Shown here one piece after another: positions 5,896 through 6,709 of a DNA stretch of 6,709 nt. This DNA comes from Candidatus Sumerlaeota bacterium (GTDB lineage: Bacteria; Sumerlaeota; T1SED10-198M), in assembly GCA_003554345.1 (NCBI GenBank), contig PWGE01000117.1:1-6709 (forward strand), given 5' to 3'. A model generated the notes under the pieces. That model saw nothing but the letters and a program-made list of their open reading frames with translations, searched no databases and was not told where the DNA came from. How positions within the stretch are numbered: position 1 is the stretch's first letter; each line of letters starts with the position of its first letter. The position numbers were made by a program, and so were the translations under genes.

Positions 5896-5985
5896 ATGCC
5901 TATCTTATCTGACAGTGGACAATCTATATCCATTGGTAAAAGCCTCGTTCCTATCTCATTTTTGAATGAGAAAACTGATGATTGA
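5896..5985 (+). CDS. Possible 29-residue leader peptide upstream of and overlapping rodA
   Basis: This small frame runs from ATG 5896 to TGA 5983-5985 (begins MPILSDSGQS, ends NEKTDD). Unlike rodA, it has a good ribosome binding site, AGGTGG (5883-5888), seven bases before its ATG. It overlaps the start of rodA in another frame and stops within five bases of rodA's second possible ATG (5978), an arrangement typical of translational coupling. It is serine-rich, with no run of one amino acid that would suggest an attenuator. It may be a non-functional peptide that only delivers ribosomes to rodA, or a chance frame. Confidence 0.35.
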   Translation: MPILSDSGQSISIGKSLVPISFLNEKTDD

Positions 5986-6709
5986 CTTTAAAATCAAACG
6001 CCGGTATCTTAATTTTCATTTTTATATTTCTATCCTGCTCCTTACTATCCTGGGTGCCATAACTCTTTACTCTTCAACTGCCACATTTCCTTCTTTACAT
6101 CATTTGTGGACCCGACACCTGATATTTACCGGCATTTCAATAACCCTTTTCTTATTTATCCAGATATTTGACTGGAAACGCTTGCAATGGATGATGGTTG
6201 TTTTCTATATAATTTCTCTGTTGATGCTGGTGGCGGTTTTATTTTTCGGGGTCCGTGTCTTCGGAGCTCAGCGGTGGCTTAATCTGGGAATAGTAAACCT
6301 TCAACCATCTGAGTTTGCAAAAGTAGGACTTGTTCTTTTTCTCAGTTACCTATTAGCTCAAAATCATCAATATATTAATTCCGGGAAATTTTTAGCGGGT
6401 TATTTCCTGGTTATTGCTCCACCGGTTTTTTTGATTTTCAAACAGCCTGATCTGGGTACCGCTCTGGCTTTATTTCCCATGTTTATTTCACTGCTGTTCT
6501 TTGCAGGAATATCCTCTAAAACTCTTATTAAAGGTTTTATACTGGTACTCATAGTGGGGAGTGTTTCCTTTCCCTTTACCTGGCAACGTCTTCCATCATA
6601 TCAAAAGGAACGAATCCATTCTTTCATATATCCCGAACAATACCCCCTCTCCAAAAGTTATAATATGCGACAGGCTAAAATTGCTATCGGTTCCGGGAAA
6701 GCTACAGGT
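5966..6709 (+). CDS. rodA: RodA-type SEDS peptidoglycan polymerase, 5' part (cut by right edge)
   Basis: The frame is open for 248 codons to the window edge. SEDS glycosyltransferases are multi-pass membrane proteins that polymerise lipid II into glycan strands; RodA does this for side-wall growth with a class B penicillin-binding protein. Visible family motifs: FGAQRWLNLG (99-108), LQPSEFAKVGLVLFL (112-126), KQPDLGTALALF (159-170) and YNMRQAKIAIGSG (232-244), with at least five hydrophobic segments. KQPDLGT fits RodA better than FtsW, which usually has EPDLGT; a sporulation-type SEDS paralogue is not excluded. The catalytic aspartate region lies beyond the edge. An in-frame TGA at 5963 limits the start to ATG 5966 or ATG 5978 (MIDFKIKRRYLNF). 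Neither has a clear ribosome binding site, so translation may depend on the overlapping upstream small frame. Confidence 0.92.
   Translation, partial: MRKLMIDFKIKRRYLNFHFYISILLLTILGAITLYSSTATFPSLHHLWTRHLIFTGISITLFLFIQIFDWKRLQWMMVVFYIISLLMLVAVLFFGVRVFGAQRWLNLGIVNLQPSEFAKVGLVLFLSYLLAQNHQYINSGKFLAGYFLVIAPPVFLIFKQPDLGTALALFPMFISLLFFAGISSKTLIKGFILVLIVGSVSFPFTWQRLPSYQKERIHSFIYPEQYPLSKSYNMRQAKIAIGSGKATG

Overview
The window suggests a low- to moderate-GC Gram-positive bacterium of the Firmicutes, most likely a Clostridia-like lineage. The basis is housekeeping-type promoters close to TTGACA/TATAAT, purine-rich ribosome binding sites, a ComFC-type competence/PRPP-fold protein, a full-length sigma-54 factor and a RodA-type cell-wall polymerase. 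The taxonomic placement is inference; no rRNA or other marker gene is present.

Layout from left to right: the 5' end of an unrecognised membrane-protein gene (minus, runs off the left edge); a membrane-anchored protein resembling the DUF3352 group (minus), lying 17 bases upstream of that gene and probably co-transcribed with it; a 390-base divergent intergenic region with two palindromes and a promoter on each side; a 2H-phosphoesterase / 2'-5' RNA ligase-like gene (plus); rpoN (minus), converging on it so tightly that both stop codons share one CTAG; a divergent promoter region; an unrecognised lipoprotein gene (plus); a comFC-like gene (minus), which overlaps the end of the lipoprotein gene by 12 bases; a second compact divergent region with a nested inverted repeat; and rodA (plus), cut by the right edge.

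Apart from the two-gene unit at the left, every gene is on the opposite strand from its neighbour (-,+,-,+,-,+). Each is therefore probably its own transcription unit, fed from three divergent promoter regions. The two convergent junctions leave no room for a terminator. There is no sign of a mobile element, CRISPR array, tRNA or rRNA. The genes do not form one obvious pathway: they touch RNA end chemistry (2H enzyme), nitrogen/carbon/stress transcription (sigma-54), DNA uptake (ComFC) and cell-wall elongation (RodA), plus three envelope proteins of unknown role.

I see no clear new biological system. The points most worth a second look are at the control level: an apparently leaderless mRNA for the 2H gene, a nested inverted repeat over the overlapping comFC/rodA promoters, and a small upstream reading frame that may couple to rodA translation.
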